Positions 47,701 through 60,375 of a DNA stretch of 64,000 nt are shown piece by piece (position 1 is the stretch's first letter; each line of letters starts with the position of its first letter). This stretch comes from Brachycybe producta (Eukaryota; Arthropoda; Diplopoda; Playtdesmida; Andrognathidae). The stretch covers positions 3,661,501 through 3,725,500 of the forward strand of contig JAUPFP010000014.1 in the NCBI GenBank assembly GCA_036925085.1, written 5' to 3'. Below the pieces are notes generated by a model that worked only from the letters and a program-made list of their open reading frames with translations, was not told the DNA's origin and made no database searches. A program made the position numbers and the translations under genes.

Positions 47701-49522
47701 TGAGAAAGAAAAAAAGGTTTTAAAGTTTCTATTTGTATTTTCTTTATAAAAATTGACTGAAAACTTGATGATGCATTATTATGATTATAAATACAAAATG
47801 GAAAAGTTGGTTGTCATCATTTATGACAAAAAATGTACTTTGTAATAATTCAATGACAAATGAAAATCGCATTTCTCTTTCAAGTTTTCATGTTAGAAAA
47901 GAGCATTTTTCAATGTCTTATATTTTGAAAGCCCCCTCCCCCCCAAAAAAATGGAGTAAGAAAAAAGCCTGTTGGAAATGAAGCCAAATAAAAAGGATAT
48001 CCGCCTATAGTTTTTTCTCTTCATATTATTGTTAGATGGGGTAGATTCCAAGGGGGGATATCTCTCCCCATTCCTGATATGTGTTTTTTTTTTTGCTTCC
48101 TTCATTGATTGGCCAAATGATGGGACCTGATGTTGACTTCAAAGTCAAAACACAAAGAATAAAATCCATCAGTTGTTGTTGGGGTTTTTTCTTCTTCTGA
48201 ACTTCCTTTGAAATCTGATGGATTTTCAATAAGATTTCTTTTATTCTGAGTGTGTCTGTGTCTAATATTCACTTGAATGAACACACAATTTGTTTATTTG
48301 TTTGTTCTCTTTTTTTCTCTTTCTTCTTAGAAAATGGGCCTGTTTTTTTAGCTTTAAATTAAGAAGATGGGTTTTTTTTATATAAGAATTCGCTTAAACG
48401 CGTTTGATAATTCCTTTTTGTTGTTGTTGCTTAAGCCTGGAACACACACACGCGGAATTCTGCCCCAGAAAATCACAACAGAATATTTAAATGAGAACAT
48501 TTTCAATAAAAAGTGAACGGAAAATTCATTAAAAATGAGTTGAACAAAGCTCAACTTTTTCCGTTCTCAAATTATTACGTTCAAATTCCCACCAATCAGA
48601 AAGAAGTATGTGACATCACAAAAAAGCAAAATTTTAACATTAAAATAATATTAAGTGATTGAATTACCCGTTCTAGTTTTTAACACTTTCAATTTGTGCG
48701 GAAAATCAGAATAATCAGAATTCAAAAATAATCTATTTATAAAATATCTTAAGTGATTCAATTGTTCTTCTAGTTTCTAAAAACACTTTTACTTTTCTTA
48801 AAGTTATTTTTTAAAGTATTGTAAAGGTATCAAAGTTTGTTGTGACGTTTTCACTTGTAATTGTTACTAGTAACTGTTAATAAGTTACTAGTAACTGTAG
48901 TAACTAGTTTCTGTGCGTCATTTGAGTAAAATTGTGGTTGTTGTCGACTAGCTTCTTCTCTTTAATGAAATTTTATCGTTTGATCACCACCGCATTTGCT
49001 GCAATCATTTATTCAGGTTTTTTTATTTTACAAAGTAGAGACTAGAAAGGGAGGAGGTGAGGACATTGATGGAATCCGAAACCGCATTAGAAAACTAGAA
49101 TTCCTCTCTCATCACTGTCTCTCATTCACCATTCGGAATTATTGAATCCTTTTGATTTGAACAAAAGTTGTATCGAAAATAGGAGGAGGAGGAGGAGGTT
49201 ATTTCTACTCTCCTCAAATCTAATAAGTGACTAGAATAAACCACTCTTTTCTTTTTTTTGGCTGGTTGATTTTCACTTCTTGTCACTTGTAAGGATATTT
49301 TCCTCTCTTTTTTTGGTTCTGGGTGTCATTCACAGCAGGTGTTTTTGGAGTTTTACTTCCGAAACATCTTCTTCTTCTTCTTCAGAACACTCAATTGGTA
49401 ATTACTTTTCACTTTGAGTACGGAAAAAAAAAATAGAAACGATTCAAGGTTTACTTTGCCTCCAATTGAAATTACATCAAAAGAAAATACAAGGTTATTC
49501 TGTAGTTTCAGAAATCGTAGCA

Positions 49523-49856
49523 TTTAAGAAGAGAACTTTCCATAGAAAAATACTTGTGTAGTAATTTGCAAGGTAGATGTCGCCTGCAACACCTCCATAG
49601 GTGGCAAACTACACTTGCCACCAATTAGTTGAAATCGAATGCACCCTTTTAGGATCTAAAAGCGTCCAAAACAACCTTAATTATCAGAGCACGTGGACAA
49701 ACTTATACCCAGAACACAATATAAATGAAGAGTTTGCCACGTGAAAAAAAAAGGAAGATGGTTGATGAGTGTCAATACAATTCTATGGGAGGGAGGGCTA
49801 GTGGCGCCATCTAACGCTACATGCACCAAAATAAATGATCTACTTACATTCTTAAG
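49523..49856 (+). mobile_element. TTAA-flanked E-box element, copy 5
   Basis: Starts TTTAAGAAGAGAACTTTCCA and ends CTTACATTCTTAAG. Lacks the middle GA tract and one CACGTG present in other copies (AATGAAGAGTTTGCCACGTG). Confidence 0.85.
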
Positions 49857-49864
49857 TAGAAATC

Positions 49865-50285
49865 TTGAAAGTGTGTTAGAAACTAGACCAAGTAGCTGAA
49901 TGACGAATATATAGTACTTTCATGTTGTGATATCTTTTAAAATAAACTTTAAAATAAACTAAGACAAAAATTGTAAAAAAAAGTTTGATTTAGTTTAAAG
50001 TTGGGTTATTTTCAAACAGACATAAAAAAAGCTTATTTTAAAAGATATCAACACGAACACCATGCTATATATATTTTAAAAAAAACTAGAAGGGGTAGCT
50101 CAATCACTTAAAGAGTATTTTCATGTTGATATGATTTAACAGAAACTTTTTATAAGGCTTATTTTAAATCATATCAATATGAAAATAGGATTAAGTGATT
50201 GAGCTACTAACTAACTCTTCTAGTTTTTAAAACACATTCAAGTTTTTCTCTTCTTAATTAAGAGTTCCGAGGGTCGTTTAAATTT
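49865..50285. mobile_element. Two adjacent TTAGAAACTAG foldback MITEs
   Basis: First copy starts GTGTTAGAAACTAGACC and its inner right arm is TTATTTTAAAAGATATCAAC. The second starts AACTAGAAGGGGTAGCTCAA and closes GATTGAGCTACT and CTTCTAGTTTTTAAAACAC. Confidence 0.7.
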
Positions 50286-50966
50286 TAAAACCATCTCTTA
50301 AGATATGATTTTCGTAGATTGAATTCCATAACAATCGATTTAGAAATATTTTCTCTTATTTTTATGAGAAGAAAAAAAATCACTTATTTTGAAGTCAAGT
50401 TGCTTTTATTATCTTTTTTTTTTTTTGCTTTTTCGTCGTTTATTTCTATTTTTAGATATAATTTCTGTTTCGATCAAATAGAAAGAGAGAGAGACGGAAA
50501 AAAATGATGGTGCCGGTTCCGCAATTGATAGTTCCAAAGAAACCCTTTAATTAAAGGAAGGTTTCATAGGAAGAAAAAAAAAAGTGATCCTGAACTCCAT
50601 TAAGTGGGTAGTTAACGCGTCAATTTCAGACACTTGCCTCTATTTTCCTCTTTCTTTCTTTCTTTCATTCGTGATGGCTTTTCTACTATTTTTCTTCTTC
50701 CCCTTTTTCTCATCTTATCCGATTTGTAAAGTTCGAGACTTTGTGGGGAGAAATAAGAATTAAAAGAGGGAGAGACAGACAAAGAGAGAGATATGAAGGG
50801 AAAGAGAGAGAGAGAGAGAGATCAAGAGACATTTTCATTAATTTCAGGTCACTGGAAATGCCATTCACCACGATATAAAAGCTTTAATGTCACTTTTGAA
50901 TAGGGTTTTTTTTCTTCTGTCTCTTACACCACATTCACTAAATAGTAGAAAAGTACTTTATGAAAA

Positions 50967-50969
<3 letters not shown>

Positions 50970-51014
<45 letters not shown>

Positions 51015-51016
51015 TT
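50970..51016. repeat. (CT)n microsatellite
   Basis: Long uninterrupted CT run with flanking CTTTCTCTCTTTC. Confidence 0.9.
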
Positions 51017-51476
51017 CATCATTATCTCTATATGATCATAATAATGTTCACTGTTTTGTTTGGCGGCTAATTAGAAGCAACCCTTTGGCCTCTTTTGTTG
51101 CATCTAATTAAGCAATCTTTGTCTTTTTTTTTAGATTAATGGATATTTTTCAGTATGTTTATTTTTGCTTCTGGAATTTGAAATGTTTTATTTTTCACCA
51201 AAACATCGACTGATAAAATTTTTCATAAAATTCACATTTTTCTATACATTTTAGAAATTCCAATTCGAAATTCCATTTAAGTTACTTTTTAATTTGTGGT
51301 TCCTTTCTTTTTTTTTTTGATAATTAATTTAGTTCATTAAGTTTAATTTTTTTTAAAAGTGTAAACTCAACTCTTCTAACTCTGGTTAGTTTTTAGAAAA
51401 GCGTTTTTAAAAACTAGAAAGAGTAAATGAATCACTTAAGAGTATTTAATTAAAATTTTTAGTTAAGAGTTTTTAA

Positions 51477-52008
51477 GGTGGCTTTATGGATATTTATTTT
51501 GCTTTTATCCCGCCAGATGGAGCCACTGCTTTGTGCTCCATAGACGTTTTTTTTCTTCTTCTAAAATTTAGACTCAAAAACGTCAAGTGAACGTTTTTTT
51601 TATAGAAACAACATTATGAAAAAAAAAATCAAATTCTTTTCAAAAGTAGAATGGTAAAAGATTATGTTACGTTTAAAAAATAAGCAATTTTATAGTTCAT
51701 TCTGGAAAATGACCCAGGAAAAATGACCCATTTCATGAAAAACTATTTTCGGCCTTTTTCAAACTATCAGAAAAAGTTTATTTTGAAAGATATCATCATG
51801 AAAAAAAACTTTTAGCATTAATAACAACTCTTCTAGTTTCTAAAACACTTTTGAATATTTTTCGTAATGTTTTTCTTCTGAAAAACGTTCGCTTGAAAAA
51901 TATAAATTTTCTCAAAACCGCACATATGGAGGGAGAAAGAGACCCTACTAGCGACGTAGGCGCGCCATCTGGATGGACGAAAACAAAATAATTACCTACA
52001 AAGCCACC
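51477..52008. mobile_element. 532-bp TTAA-flanked element with GGTGGCTTT inverted ends
   Basis: TTAA at 51473-51476 and 52009-52012. Left GGTGGCTTTATGGATAT, right inverted AATTACCTACAAAGCCACC. A CGCCAGATGG/CCATCTGG pair and AACGTCAAGTGAACG/ACGTTCGCTTG pair reinforce the foldback. Contains a TTAGAAACTAG right arm near 51830. Confidence 0.75.
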
Positions 52009-52973
52009 TTAATGACTAAAAATGATCTAACAGACGGTTTTCGCCAAAAGTAAAAGAATTTGAAACAACAAAAATGTTCATTTTAAAATATATCAACATG
52101 TGTCATCCATCTTATAACAAACATAATTGGACTCTGGGAAACATTTACATTTTATAAGTTTTTCTTTGAGAAATACATAGTTTTAAAAATTAAAATAACT
52201 CATATTTTCAGTTTATTGAATATAATTTATTATGAAAGGGGTTTCTTCATTGAAATTGTCAAAAGAAAGAGATTTTTATTTAGTTTTGATTCGAAAAAAT
52301 CAATTTATTTAGTTTTGATTCGAAAAAATCAATTTATTTCTTATGATATTTGTCCAAAATAAGAGTTATTATTAGAAAGTACAATAGAAATTGTGACAAC
52401 TGAGGAATATTGTCTCACAAGTTTTGTTGTCCAATTTCTATTTTGCTTTATTATATAGAAAAGTCTAGACTCTTAAATCAATAAACAATTTTTGTTTGTT
52501 TGTTTGTTCTTTAATAAATTTACATTTTATATTTTTTGGACAATATTATACGTGACTAGATTTGCAATTTCATTAGCAAAAGTTGACTGCATTTTTTTTT
52601 TTCAGTTGAAAAAGGGGCCTTTTTTTTGGAACTTTCTAAATTCTTAAGTTTGCAGTTGAAGACGGAAGCCCATCAGGTCCACAAAGTAAATGAGGGCCAG
52701 GCCCATAGCCTTTTTTTTTGTTCATAAAATTGTTAGCTGAGGCCCATGGGCTTTTGTGTAGGTCTCTTAAGTTGTCAGTCTGTTCGTATTTTCTCGGTTT
52801 TTTTCTCTGTTTTTTTTTTCTCGTTTTTTTGTTGTTGTTGAAAAAAGATAAAACTTATGCAAACAACAAACACAATGTATTTTTTAGGTGTACATTTTTT
52901 TCTACTCTGCAGTTATATCAAACATCTTTTGATATGAGTTTCTACTTTTCTTTACAATTTTATCTTTCAACAA

Positions 52974-52976
<3 letters not shown>

Positions 52977-53036
<60 letters not shown>

Positions 53037-53065
53037 TATATATATAAATATATATATATAAATAA
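52977..53065. repeat. (AT)n microsatellite
   Basis: ATATAT run with occasional AAATATAT interruptions. Confidence 0.9.
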
Positions 53066-53342
53066 AAAAATCGATTTGTTTTTTTAAGAATAGAAATTCG
53101 TTTTTGTTGCATTTTCCATTTTAAAATAGAAATTGAGTAGAGTGTATATGTTGCCGTCGAAGTGAAAAACCCGTCATTTTGTAAATTCGCCAGTTTGTCA
53201 GAATTATCAATTCGATTAGTAAATTTGCATATTTACTACCGTTTACTAGTCACATGTATATTCTAGTAAATATTAAAACTAAGAGCAGTTTAATAAAACT
53301 AAAGAAATAATATCTTACTTAAGCCAAAGTACAAGAAAAAAT

Positions 53343-53535
53343 GCAATGCAGAAAAAGCAAGCTGAAAATAGAATTTTTCTTAATTAAATAATTCTATTCT
53401 ATTTATTTGGCAGAAAGTATGGAGAGAAAAAAAACATAATGAATAAAAATAGAAGTATTTAATTAAGAAAAATTCTATTTTCAGTCAGCGTTTTCTGCAT
53501 GTGTGTTCTTAGCCTCATTAGGCTAAGAACACACA
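53343..53535. mobile_element. Foldback element plus adjacent hairpin
   Basis: GCAGAAAAAGCAAGCTGAAA and AGAATTTTTCTTAATTAAAT at left are inverted at 53455-53500. A hairpin TGTGTTCTTAGCCT-loop-AGGCTAAGAACACA follows directly. Confidence 0.6.
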
Positions 53536-55024
53536 TTCTAAAGCTTTCCTTAAGACATAGTAAAGCTTAAATCAAATAAAGTCTTAAAATACAATCTTGC
53601 CTTTAGCCATGTTTTAAGCTTAGCTTTATTTTAAGCATCGTTTTTAGAATACGGAGGAATGAGAGATCAACTTCTGGTTGGAAGAATTTTCGAAAAAAGA
53701 AGTTTCTGAAGAAGTTTTTCCATCGATTATTGTTCAGTGTGTCTCGAACACATGTCACCCCACCTTCCTAAAACACATGTCACTCCCCTAAAAATTCACA
53801 ATGCAAATGTGAAAGGGCGAGGGTGGGCCTGGGTGGAAATATATTCCTAAAAATACATAAATGTTCAATGTTTCGAAAATAAACACTTGGGCCATGTTGT
53901 TAGAAATTGTAAAAAGAGATTTATCTAAATGTGATTTCTAGGTAAAGTTGGGTCAGTGTAACTTTACTTAGCACTTGGCACTTAAGTTTGTGTTCCAATT
54001 TTACCATTTGGTACAAAATTGGGAGGAGGGTTCTTTTACAAATTTTTTTTTTTTGGCTTTAATGGGTGGTGGACATTTGCCAAAGAATTTTGACAATTTT
54101 TGTCACGTGAGTATGTTTAGGATTTTGTTTTTGTCACAAATAATGTGTTGCTTTTACTAGGGGTTTTTCAGAGAGAGAGAAAATTTTGTTGAAAACAAAC
54201 TTGAATGACAGACAGATGTTTGTTAAATTTGTCTTCTTCATGTTTTTCATATATATGCATAGAGGTAGCTCAACTCTATGCTGGAGATATGTCATTAGTG
54301 AGTGAACTTCACTTGTGTAGTCTTTCTTCGAGGTTCTCTTTTATTTCTCTTTATAAAAAGAACCTCGTATAACTGAGAACGGATTTCGAGCAAAAGTACT
54401 CTATTGGCGCATTCACACTAGGCTGGTTTATCAGCTGCTGGTTGCTGCTTGTAGCCAGCAAGCAGCATAGTGTGAACCGCTACAAGCAGCTGCTTTCTCC
54501 AGCACGCTAGTGATTTTAACAGTGGCTGGTGAAGTTGAACATCTCCAACTTTAGCAGCTACCAGCTGGTCATGTGACTCCCTTCCTGCTGCTACCAGTGT
54601 GTAACTCCACTGCTTGGGTTGGTTGACTGCGACTGTTTTCTGAATACTGACACCTTTTGTTAACTACACTTGTTATACTTGTTCCCAACAACTTGGAATC
54701 TACAATCTTAATTGTGACTCATAATTACAAATGTTCGTGAAACACCTGTAACCAACAAGTAGTGATTACAAAGACTTGTAATCTACAGTTGTTACTGACA
54801 ATAATTTGTAGTTTTGTGAAACAGAGCCCCAAAGTGTCAAGTGACCAATTGACCGCTTTACAGTAAACCTGTATACAGTGAACCTTGGGAGTTAAGCGCG
54901 GCCATTGTTCCAAAATGAGCTTGTTCACTGAATAATCTTTAAAACGTTGTTTCTAGAAATGAAAACTATATGGATTCTCAAATATGTTTCAAGTAAAATT
55001 TACTTAGGTTACAATACGGGTATT

Positions 55025-55026
55025 CT

Positions 55027-55061
<35 letters not shown>

Positions 55062-55065
55062 AAAA
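55025..55065. repeat. (GA)n microsatellite
   Basis: GAGA run interrupted once by AAA. Confidence 0.9.
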
Positions 55066-55659
55066 AAAAACCTAAACTGAAATGTAAAAAAGATGGTTTT
55101 GAAAGATTTTTATATTTTGTTTCTTTTGATGTTCAAGTTGAAAGTGAGGTTTGAAGTTAGATCTTAAGGGGATTTTTTTCTACTTCTCTATTCTTATAAT
55201 GTTTTGTATTTTTCTGTATATGTTTGAAGTCAAATTTGTTACGGGTATGAACTTTTTGTGTGTCTGGTGGTCTGGTGTGTTGTTCCTTCATTGAGTTTGC
55301 AGATGGAATTGTAAATTTGTTTCTCATATGTTTTGTTGGTCTTTTATTTTCTCTCTTTCTCTCTCTCCTTTCTTCTTCTTCAAGATTCAATTTCTTGGGA
55401 TTTGGGTTTTTTTATATTTACGAACAAGAAGGAGAAAGTTACTTTTTTGGTTACATTTCGGGGGTAGATTCATGTTTCTTGTGATTGCTTTGCAATCAAA
55501 TTGCCTACTCACAATGGATGTGTTTGTGGGCGCTTTTTTTTGTCTATTTTTTCTTTCTTCGTCTACACATGAAAAGCTCACAAATAACAAATTTCTCGTT
55601 TATCTGTTCTCAGATTCAAAAAAAAAAAAAAATTTAAAAAAATAAGAGGAATGACGATT

Positions 55660-56470
55660 ATTTTTTGCCGGGAAAACGGCCAAAAATTGAAAAATACTTT
55701 AGAAATCTCTCGGAAAAGCCTAATCAGATCAGAACAAGATTTTGCTTTCCTAGAAAAACGACCAAAAACCGAAAAAAAAAAACGTTTAAATGCTCTAAAA
55801 AGTTCTGATTAGGTCTCAGAAGGACTTAACTTTACCCAGAAGTCACAAAAAGCTAACAAAGAACTTAAAATTCGAAAAATCTGGTGGAATGAAGATTTTT
55901 TTTGCAACGGCCAAAAATTTTCAAAAGATTAAACCCTCTAAAACCATCTCCTAAAAGGCTTCAAAAAAGCTCAACTGACCCCAGAAGTTCCAAACTGCTT
56001 AAAAAACTACAAATATTCAAGGTTTAAGATTCAAAGGTGAAAAATCAAATCAAGATTTTGCTTTCCTAGAAAAACGTCCAAAAATCGAAAAAAAAGTTTA
56101 AATGCTCTAAAAAGTCCTGATTAGGCCTTAGTAGGACTAAACTGGCTTCTTAAATCATAAAAGGCTTATTTAATTAAAGTACACACAGTCAAGAATTTCT
56201 AAGTTTAAAGAAGATGGGAAAAAAATCAAATCGAGACAAAATTTTGCTTTTTTTTCGAAAAATGGCCAAAAATAAAAAAAAGATGTTTAATTGTTCTAAA
56301 AATTCTTAAATAGGACTCAACTGGCCTCAGAAGTCACAAAATAGCTTTAAAGCTAACAAATATTCAAGAATTTTTAAAATTAGAAAAAATGACCAAAAAT
56401 GGCCGTCAAAAAAAAAAAAAAAACGGCCAAAAATCGAAAAAAAAAGTTTTAATGTTTTAAAAAGTTCTGA
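55660..56470 (+). repeat. Degenerate tandem repeat with ACGGCCAAAAATCGAAAAA words
   Basis: About four to five units near 180-200 bp share AAGATTTTGCTTTCCTAGAA, (AC)GxCCAAAAAxCGAAAAA, ATGCTCTAAAAAGTxCTGAT and AGAAGTCACAAAA. Related sequence lies at 17560-17900. Confidence 0.6.
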
Positions 56471-57239
56471 AAAGAGTTAAAACAGGGTTTGTATTCTACT
56501 AATGAGAGCATTTCAGTGGAATTGATGAATGGGAAGTTTTCCAAAAAAAAATAACCAACGAAAATGCTTGACTAAGCTATTTTCCATCCATCAAAGATGG
56601 AAGATGGAGAGAGGGAGGGAGGGAGGAAGGGTGGATGGACGTCGGTTAGAGATGACCATTTTGGCGTCCAGTGACTCCACCTTCATGTCATTGGTCACTC
56701 ACTGTCATTTGTCAGTTTTGTTACTCTGGTGTGCACACATTGTTGGAACTGCTGTGGTGTGGTGGTTGTCCCTTGGGTTGTTGAGTTTCCATGGTAACAT
56801 TCTCAATGTCTCTCCGCATCATTATAATCATTTGACCGAATTTTCTTTTTCTTCTTTTTTCATTGTGAAAGAAGAAGAAAAAGAAGAAGAAAAAAAAGCT
56901 TTTATCTTTTGATGTCTCCTTGACATTTGTCTACTGAAATGAACACACATATTGGACCATCACAAGAAGGAATTCCTTAAATATCTCTTGGTCCAATTTC
57001 TAATTTTATTTATTCCGTTGACAATATCAAAAAAAAAGGAGAGAAAGAGTTTTGTCCAGAAAATAAAAACCTCCTTCGTAAATCGATCGTGGTTCCTCTT
57101 CTTTCTTTCTTTTTTGGGTCAATTTAGTTACTTATTTTTGACATCGGACAGTTCTCAAAATATAACAACCAATGGAATAATTTATGAAAGTTTTCTGAAA
57201 GTATTATAAATTATTCTCAATGTTTTTTCAGAAAGGGAG

Positions 57240-57390
57240 CAAAATTAATAGAAACTTGAAAGTGTTTTAGAAACTAGAAGAGTAGCTGAATTATTAACGA
57301 GTATTTACATGTTGTTATCTTTTAAAACAAGCTTTTATGACAGTTTTAAAAATAAAAAATACTTGGTTACTCTTCCAGTTTCTAACACTC
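57240..57390. mobile_element. TTAGAAACTAG MITE interrupted by LINE end
   Basis: Left arm GTTTTAGAAACTAGAAGAGT and TTACATGTTGTTATCTTTTA; right arm CTTCCAGTTTCTAACACTC ends exactly where the LINE tail begins. Confidence 0.55.
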
Positions 57391-57535
57391 ATCATCATCA
57401 TCATTTCCTGTACCTTATCCCGCAAGCAGCAGGGTCGGCCTTGCTGGTTCTAACTCTCCACTCGTTCCGATTTTGCACCAAGCCCCCAGTTACCCCACAT
57501 GCCACCATATCCCGTTTTACTACCACGTAGTAAAA
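57391..57535 (-). mobile_element. LINE 3' end, minus strand, intact local frame
   Basis: On the minus strand VVKRDMVACGVTGGLVQNRN, then EWRVRTSKADPAACG and a stop at 57401, followed by a (TGA)n tail. Same family as 38702 but here the EWR motif is intact. 5'-truncated. Confidence 0.75.
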
Positions 57536-57793
57536 CACAATGACACAATGTGGTTAATCACATTATTGTGTCATTAACTTCCTGTGGTTCAAACACATTT
57601 AGCCAACAAACAACATGGCGGATAGTGAGAACCACTCAATTTTTGACTAAATGAGGAATGATGAAAATTTCACAAAATTTACAACTGTTTAACAGGAAGT
57701 GAAACTACGAATAGGAAGTGACACAAAATCATTTAACCACAGTTTAAAATGGAAACACACAACAGTACCAATTCTAGTTTGTCTGCAGTTAAC

Positions 57794-58013
57794 TATGACC
57801 TTAGGTTATGTAACTGTCAATCTGCGAAATCAGTCAATCTGTAGATTGGGTAGGCAATCTGCAAAATAACGAAGCTGCTAGGGAATCTGCAAAATTCGAT
57901 ACATTTTAGGTGTTGAATTTTGCAGACTGTTCATTAGCAGGTTGGTTGTTTTGCAGATTGCTTACTCAATCTGCAGATTGACTGATTCCGCAGATTGACA
58001 GTTAACATAACTA
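57794..58013. mobile_element. Foldback element built of CAATCTGC words
   Basis: Left TTATGTAACTGTCAATCTGC, right inverted GCAGATTGACAGTTAACATA. Four to five CAATCTGCAAA/CAATCTGTAGATTG words per arm. Relatives appear in degraded form near 26740-27010, 29460-29590 and 53150-53280. Confidence 0.65.
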
Positions 58014-59214
58014 CAGATGTGTTATTTTTGCTCTCTTCTCAGTTTAAAAATCATAAAAAAATCATGAAATTATTCCATAAAAACTTCAATTTACTTTTCT
58101 AGTTTCAAATGAACTTTTGAAATTTAAAAATTAAAGACCTCAAATGTCGATTTCTGCCTAAATTACATTCGAGAAAGAAAAAAAAAATCTCCTAGTAAAT
58201 AAATTTTGAAAGAGTTACAAATCTCATTTCCTTGAAGAACGGTTGAAAACGGATGAATGATTGTGAACATAACTTAGTTACGAACACACATTTACGACAC
58301 AACCCGTAATTTCATTCAGTTTCATTGAGAGTCAGTCAATTTGAAGATATTATGTCCAATTCAGTCTCTAGTATATTGGAGACAATTGACATTCTCAAAA
58401 ATAGACTCTTTAATGCTACGTTTACAGTCGAATCATTTCTGACACATAAACTGCATATTCGCTTTATGCGGACTTTAAAGCTGCTGTTTGATTTTTGTTT
58501 TACGAATTCAAAGCAATGAAAGCCATTACTGCATATTTGCGTCAAAATCTAACCTCTCTAGCATACTTAAAAATCCTGCTACCTCATAACCAGCTTTTCT
58601 TGCAATCTGATTGGTCAGTTAGTTTTTATGATCTGCTTCAAATATAAAATTAGAAGCATCAATTAGCAAGCAGTATGTGCTTTTTTTTTAAAAGCTGCAT
58701 TAAAGCGCAAGTATGCATTCAGACTCAGTAAGATGAAAAGCGACAAAAAACAATGCAAAGCTTAGCTTTAAAGCCACACAGAAAGCGAATATGCAGTTAA
58801 ACCTTTTAGATCAAGCTGTGCAACTTCATTAAGAGCGCAGGCCAGATAGCGAATTTTAAATATATCCACGGGGCCCCATACCATATGATGTTTATTGTAA
58901 CGAATATAATTTTTTTTTTAAATTCGTTTTAGAAACAAAAAATTAAGTTAATCTTATTAGAAGAGTAATAAAAATCACAGTCATTTTCAGCAGAGGGTGA
59001 CTGCGATTGGTTTATTTGTTCTTATATGCTGAAATCAGGTAAGGTTCTGGAAATATGGAAATATACTGGCGAACTAGATTCAGTGGGGCCAGATAAAATC
59101 AGGGTGGGCCGGATGTAGCCCGCGGGCCGTATGTTGCATATGCATGCTTTAGATTGATGGGAGAGGCCAAGTGAGTGGATGGCGAAAGAGCCGACATTAA
59201 ACGCGGCATTACAG

Positions 59215-59388
59215 TAGATACGTCGCATGTATTTTGGTGTAATTGTCCATTACACGAAATGTACGTCCATTTCGCGAAATGAACGCTAAATTGGGCCTGG
59301 ACTGGGCCTGGGCCTGGAATTGGGCGAAATGGACATACATTTTGTGTAATGGACAATTACATCAATTGGATGCGACATATTTATTACG
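59215..59388. mobile_element. Foldback element with TAATTGTCCATTACAC arms
   Basis: Left arm GTCGCATGTATTTTGGTGTA, ATTGTCCATTACACGAAATG; right arm inverted TTTTGTGTAATGGACAATTA, GGATGCGACAT. The centre is GGGCCTGG repeats. Confidence 0.65.
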
Positions 59389-59794
59389 AATTGATGTTGC
59401 TGCAACACAACATAAAACATGGCATTTATTCATTTAGATTATTTTCTGACTCAAGTCGGGTTAATAAAACATGTAAAAGGCCACTTGGTTTTTGTTTTTA
59501 CTGAAGTGGAACTGACATTTTTGTTTTCAAGTATATAATTCGATTATGATGGGGATGTCTGCCACACATAATAAGGAGGAAATGGGCTTTTAGTTTGGGA
59601 TTTCAATTCGAAGGGTGATTGGGAGGGAGATGGGGGACCGAGGGGTAGTATGGTATTATTCAGTACTCAAGTACTTGTTTTCTCAGTACAAGTACTTTTT
59701 TAAGTAAGTATTGCAAACAGTAAACGAATGTTGGAGACATAAACCATTAAAACACGTCTGTAAAACTTGCTTTGATAACAATTTCAACATTTAT

Positions 59795-60375
59795 TCGTTA
59801 CTAGAAGAGTAAAAAAAATGACTTAAATGCATTTTCAAAGATTATATCTTTGAAAATAAACTTTTTATGGCTATTTATGAAATGGTTTCTTTTTTTTTGT
59901 TGTTGTTGTTTTTCATCTTAAGTTACTTAAAAAAAAAGGCGTTTTGAAATTTATTGAGTTTAAAAATTTACCATTAAAGAAATCATCCTTAAAATCATCC
60001 TATTCATTTTCGTTTACTCTTCTAGTTTCGAAATTATTAGTCTTGAAATTATTTTAAGATTGTTTTATGAACTGTTGATTTTAGAACTCTTGGTTATTCT
60101 CCAGTTTTCAAAATGAACAACACTTAAAGAGAATCTTTGAAAGTAACAAACAGTATGTTTAGAAACTAGAATGGTATACATGAATCATTTAATAGTATTT
60201 TCATAGTTTGATATCTCTTTCAAAATAAACTTTTAATAAAACAAATATTGTCTGCTTTAAAGTTGGGTCATTTTTAAACTGACATAAAAAAGGCATCAAA
60301 ATGAAAATGAATTATTCTTCTAGTTTTCTGAAACACATTCACGTTTTTCTTAATTTTGTTTTTTTCTGAAATAAA
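59795..60375. mobile_element. Two TTAGAAACTAG-family MITEs
   Basis: First: GTTACTAGAAGAGTAAA to TTACTCTTCTAGTTTCGAAA. Second: GTTTAGAAACTAGAATGG to CTTCTAGTTTTCTGAAACAC. Confidence 0.6.
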
